This document shows positions 60,212 through 64,000 of a stretch of 64,000 nucleotides of DNA, one piece after another. Position numbers and translations under genes: made by a program. The DNA comes from Lutraria lutraria (taxonomy: Eukaryota > Mollusca > Bivalvia > Venerida > Mactridae), in contig OZ026834.1 in the NCBI GenBank assembly GCA_964023205.1, positions 29,736,756 through 29,800,755 on the forward strand, read 5' to 3'. Position 1 is the first letter of the stretch. Every line of letters begins with the position of its first letter. The notes below the pieces were generated by a model, which did no database searches, was not told the DNA's origin, and worked only from the letters and a program-made list of their open reading frames with translations.

Positions 60212-60589
60212 CTAAAATAAATAGACATTCAATCTTAAATTGACTAGAGGCATACAATATTATATACATATCATTCTGTAAGTGGTATTTCAGCATGTGT
60301 CATGGAAATGTTCACGTTTTTGTGATTGGCCTATTTTCACAACATTCTGATTAGCGAAAATTTCTGACACAAAATGTACAGTTTACAGTCAGTTTCTAAT
60401 TTTCACAATGTGTAAAAATAACGCCTGCCAGAAAATTGCTTCTCATGAACATTTATGAATGCAGATTGCATAGAGTTACAAATTCGCGAACATTTGGTCA
60501 AGCAATAATATCAACTAAAACAGTATACTACAGCATTAATAAAAGTTTGGTACACTGGACAGCGTACAGGACATTTTAATTTTTTATGT

Positions 60590-60784
60590 ACAGTCAAACC
60601 TGTGCTACCAGCCACTTCCAAATAAAGGTCAACTTGTGAATAAAGGCCACTCTTTTAAAAGATTATTATTATTATTACCATTGATTATTTAGAACAAAAT
60701 GACCTCAAAAACAGGTTACCTGTCAATAAAGACCACATTTTGTCCATCCAAAGGGTAGCCTTTGTTTACAGGTTTAACTGTATA
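60590..60784. repeat. Family F repeat
   Basis: It runs from tacagtcaaacctgtg to caggtttaactgtat, about 380 bp upstream of the most 5' visible CRIM1-like exon. A second, partial copy follows at about 60930-61070. Confidence 0.6.
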
Positions 60785-61784
60785 TCAGAAAGTATCATGA
60801 TACCATCTTAAACCAATAGAAATGAGAAATGGCAAAATTGTCAATAGAAAATATCAACTCAAAAATCGATGCAATGAAGCATTAAGCAGCTATCAGGTTG
60901 AGTGATGGTGTATAAGTAGGTTACAGACAAAATGTAGTCTTTTTTGACAGGTGACCTTTATTCGGAGGTCATTTTGTTCTCAATAATAAATGATTGTTTT
61001 AAAAAAATGGCCTTTATTCACAGGGTGGCCCTATTCGGAGATGGCCAAGTTAGCACAGGTTTGACGGTATTAATTTAAGGCCTTAAATGGCCACATTGAC
61101 CAAACACACATTTATCGTTTTGGGGAACAGTTATCAGGCCCCTTACATTTTTCGAATTATGGGAAAAATTCTCTCAGCCGGGAAAAATATAACTTTTTTA
61201 CTTGGGAATGAGGGAGAATACCTGAACCAAAAATGGCATAAAAAGTCCTTGTATGTACATCATTATGCCAGTGTTCAAACTTTTTTGTAAGCACGAGCCA
61301 GAACTATAAGTGGACTGTTGAAAATAAACAATATACCACTAGCCCGAATACACAATTTTTAGAAAGTTCACTAGCACGATAAGAAATTTACTAGCCCCGG
61401 GCTGTGGGCTATTGGGTTATAGCGTGAAGACTGATTTAATGCACCATCCCTTTAACATCTACTAAGCCCCTTATGCGTCAACTAAGGAGATGATTGAGCA
61501 CTAATTAAACTAATAGATGTTAACATCCTTAGAACTATCTGTCTGGGATTTATTTTAAAGTGTGTATTCTTATCTACTTCATAACACCTGATATTTTTTA
61601 TTTGCCATTCATGGTGCAGTCTCACACATTGCAAGTACACAAATAAACAAGTTCAGGGCTGAATCAGAACAAATAAAAGCAGAGGTGCTTGTTCGACGAT
61701 GTATACACTTTCTAGAGGTTTCTTGTTCATCTGTTGTTTACTAGTAATCAATGGCCAGAAATTGACAGCTACGGTTATTTCTGA

Positions 61785-61960
61785 GCCGGGCCCCAGACAG
61801 CGGGGATATAAGATACAGGAGAACCAGGTATTTATATCCCTACTCTTATTTCAAATACTTTTTCCTGGTTCTTTATCATGCCCGGTGAACAGCACCGATA
61901 CATGCCTTTCCTGTGACTTTCTAAATATGTTACTTTGTTCTGTAGTTGGGATGGGATCAT
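61785..61960 (-). repeat. SINE family B, reverse fragment
   Basis: It carries gatacaggagaaccaggta and ctactcttatttcaaat, which match the body of the 10475 copy. The tRNA-like head is missing. Confidence 0.5.
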
Positions 61961-62160
61961 TCCCAGAACTTGAGGTTTCTATCCAGATAATAATTAAATG
62001 GTGTGGAACTCAAGCTTATGAATGAAGTTTAAATGGTGTCCTCATTAAAGTTGTGGACTTTAATTCTTAATAATTGTGCAAATTTCAGAGAAATACCTTA
62101 TAGTATACCATTAGTATGTATACACCAATATTCAACAACAATGAACATTATACAAATGTA

Positions 62161-62335
62161 CTGTGGAATCATTAATTTTCGTTGGGGATTTAATTTCGTG
62201 GATTTCGTGGGTCAGCTCATCCATGTGAAATCAAATCCCCACAAATTTAAATGCAGACATAATGCATTTCTTTTCAAAAATCGAAATCCACGAAATTTAT
62301 GTCCCCACGAAATAGCCATTTTAGTAAAAAAGAGG
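62161..62335. repeat. Interspersed repeat rich in tttcgtgg, copy 2
   Basis: Same family as 7046-7240 in opposite orientation: tgtggaatcattaattttcg at the left and ccacgaaatagccatttta at the right. Confidence 0.55.
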
Positions 62336-63165
62336 GCCATGATGGCCCCATATCGCTCACCTGAGCATTGTAACACTAAGGGATAATTAAATCAAGGAAA
62401 GTTATTTGACATGGTAAAGAGTTATCTACTCCGACTGTTCAGTAGTTGTTGAAATCAACTGACCCCCAGGACCGGGCCAATATTGACCATTGGGCCATGA
62501 TTTGAACAAACTTGGTAGAGATACACAAGAAAATGCAACATCCAAAATATCTAAGCCCAAGGCCTCATGGTTTTGGACAAGATGATTTTTGAAATTTTCC
62601 TATATAAGTCAACATAAATCAAGTGACCCCCGGGGCAGGGCCAATAGTGACCCTAGGGAAATAATTTGAACAAATGTGGTAAAGGTTCACTAGACAATGC
62701 CACATACAAAATATTGAAGCTCTAGACCTTGTGGTTTTGAACAGGAAGACTTTTTCAATTTTCCTATATAAGTCGATATAAATCAAGTGACCCCCGGGGC
62801 GGGGCCAATTTTGACCCTAGGGCAATAATTTGGACAATCTTAGTAGAGGTCCACTAGGCAATGCTACACACCAAATATCAAAGCACTAGGTCCTCTGGAT
62901 TTTGAGAAGAAGATTTTAAAAGATTTTTTAAAAAATCCTTCCAGTTGTTCTGCATGGAATGGAATTCTTTGAACAACTTTGGTAGAGCTTCAAGCAAGGT
63001 ACACACCTGAGTGACACCTGTGAAGTTTTTTTGGAATTGATCCAGTGGTTTAGGAGGAGATGTTTAAAGGAATTGTTGATGACAGACGACTGACGATGGA
63101 CAACGGACACAGCTTGATCCTAAAAACTCACCTTGGCACTCTGTGCCAGGTGAGCTAAAAACTAG
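62336..63165. repeat. ~830-bp interspersed repeat with gctcacctgag/ccaggtgagc ends
   Basis: The body repeats a ~180-bp phrase about three times (gaccccc(a/g)gg(a/g)c(a/c)gggccaata, tttgaacaaa(c/t)(t/g)tgg, ctatataagtc). The ends are loosely inverted. It resembles repeats common in bivalve genomes (from memory). Confidence 0.6.
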
Positions 63166-64000
63166 AAAATTTGAGTCCAACGAAAATAAATGAAAATACA
63201 GTATACCAATCAATTCTCAGACTTTTTTCTGGGGAGATGGATAAGTTTTACAGACATGAAGCTGATATGATACATATTGATCAAATTAATTAAATAACCC
63301 TTTCACCATTGATACGAGGTCAATAACTGCCATGTGGGAGGGGAGATAACTCAAGAGTTAATGAGTTGTCTCCCTTTTTTGCTGTCAAAAATTGTATCAG
63401 GTATCATTGTCAACTGGAATTATCATTCCACCCCCTGAAATACTGTGGTGTTTTTCTGATGCCAAATCTCTACTAGTATAGATTTTACACCCCTTTCAAC
63501 CCCAAAGATTAAATATCTAAATATTGTTTATAGTTGAATGTGAATTTTGTGATCATAAGGTTACATAACACTGCAACAACTTTAGGATTGCAAGGATAAA
63601 AATAACATCTCAATTTTAAACAGATCTCCTACATAATTATGTACTGTAAAACTTCATATATCATTTATAGTCCACATCAATTATAAAGATCGTTAGAGGT
63701 TTTCTCAATTTCTTTCATGGCTTCAAAGTGATAATAAGAACACCTTAAGTAGTTAAAGTACATTAATTAAGAAAAGGTGGGCTTAATAATATTAAAGTTT
63801 TACTTAAAATGCAGCTTGTATTATTGCAATTTAGAACAAAAATGGGCTTTTAACATGTCAATTAGGCCATCATTAAAAAATTGTTTGTTTGTAGTGCTCC
63901 GACCCTAATTTCCAGAGGTTGCATGGTAGGTAGGTAGGTTTTTTTAAAAATTATTTTCTGAAATTGCATTGATAAAATAATTGGCAATTTCGAAATACAC

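Larger units (their letters stand above)
60212..64000. other. CRIM1-like upstream intron to window edge
   Basis: No further cysteine-rich exon was found, so the signal peptide and IGFBP-like exons should lie to the right of the window. The stretch holds two family F repeats, a SINE B fragment and the 830-bp repeat at 62336-63165. Confidence 0.5.

Noticed and set aside
61699..62386. Two adjacent plus-strand frames of 108 and 117 residues
   Set aside because: The first overlaps a SINE B fragment and the second the tttcgtgg repeat, so both are repeat-derived.

Overview
This window is eukaryotic nuclear DNA. It is AT-rich, with GT-AG introns, genes spread over 12 to 23 kb, small phase-matched exons and dense short repeats. 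The interspersed-repeat styles (tRNA-headed SINEs, many short inverted-repeat elements, diffuse repeats carrying stock phrases) suggest a mollusc, probably a bivalve. That is inference; no sequence here fixes the species. There is no prokaryotic, viral or CRISPR content.

Three protein-coding genes were assembled exon by exon, and each exon junction was checked for reading phase. (1) 4023-15976, minus strand: a complete 12-exon, 438-residue equilibrative nucleoside transporter, closest by eye to ENT3/SLC29A3. (2) 19049-31331, plus strand: a complete 16-exon, 724-residue SDCCAG8 orthologue, a centrosomal/ciliary coiled-coil protein; one intron uses a GC-AG boundary. (3) 36814-60211, minus strand: the 3' six exons of a CRIM1-like membrane protein (paired cysteine motifs, VWC, four antistasin-type repeats, VWC, transmembrane helix, cytoplasmic tail). 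Its 5' exons lie beyond the right edge.

Layout: 1-4022 is sequence downstream of the transporter, with two SINE copies. Genes 1 and 2 are head-to-head across a 3.07 kb intergenic region that has been invaded by a 76-bp palindromic element, a 92-bp hAT-type hairpin and a 1.4 kb inverted-repeat element. Genes 2 and 3 are tail-to-tail across 31332-36813. From 36814 to the right edge is CRIM1-like coding sequence and very long introns packed with repeats. The three products act in different places (nucleoside transport, the centrosome/cilium, the cell-surface growth-factor environment), and I see no evidence that they form a functional cluster.

The most interesting material is in the repeats: a 76-bp near-perfect palindrome in five copies, four with clear 4-bp target duplications; an element of about 385 bp that carries a full CRE palindrome in all three copies; two hAT-like elements with intact 8-bp target duplications; and a minisatellite that grew from one copy of an interspersed repeat. 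I found no undescribed multi-gene system.
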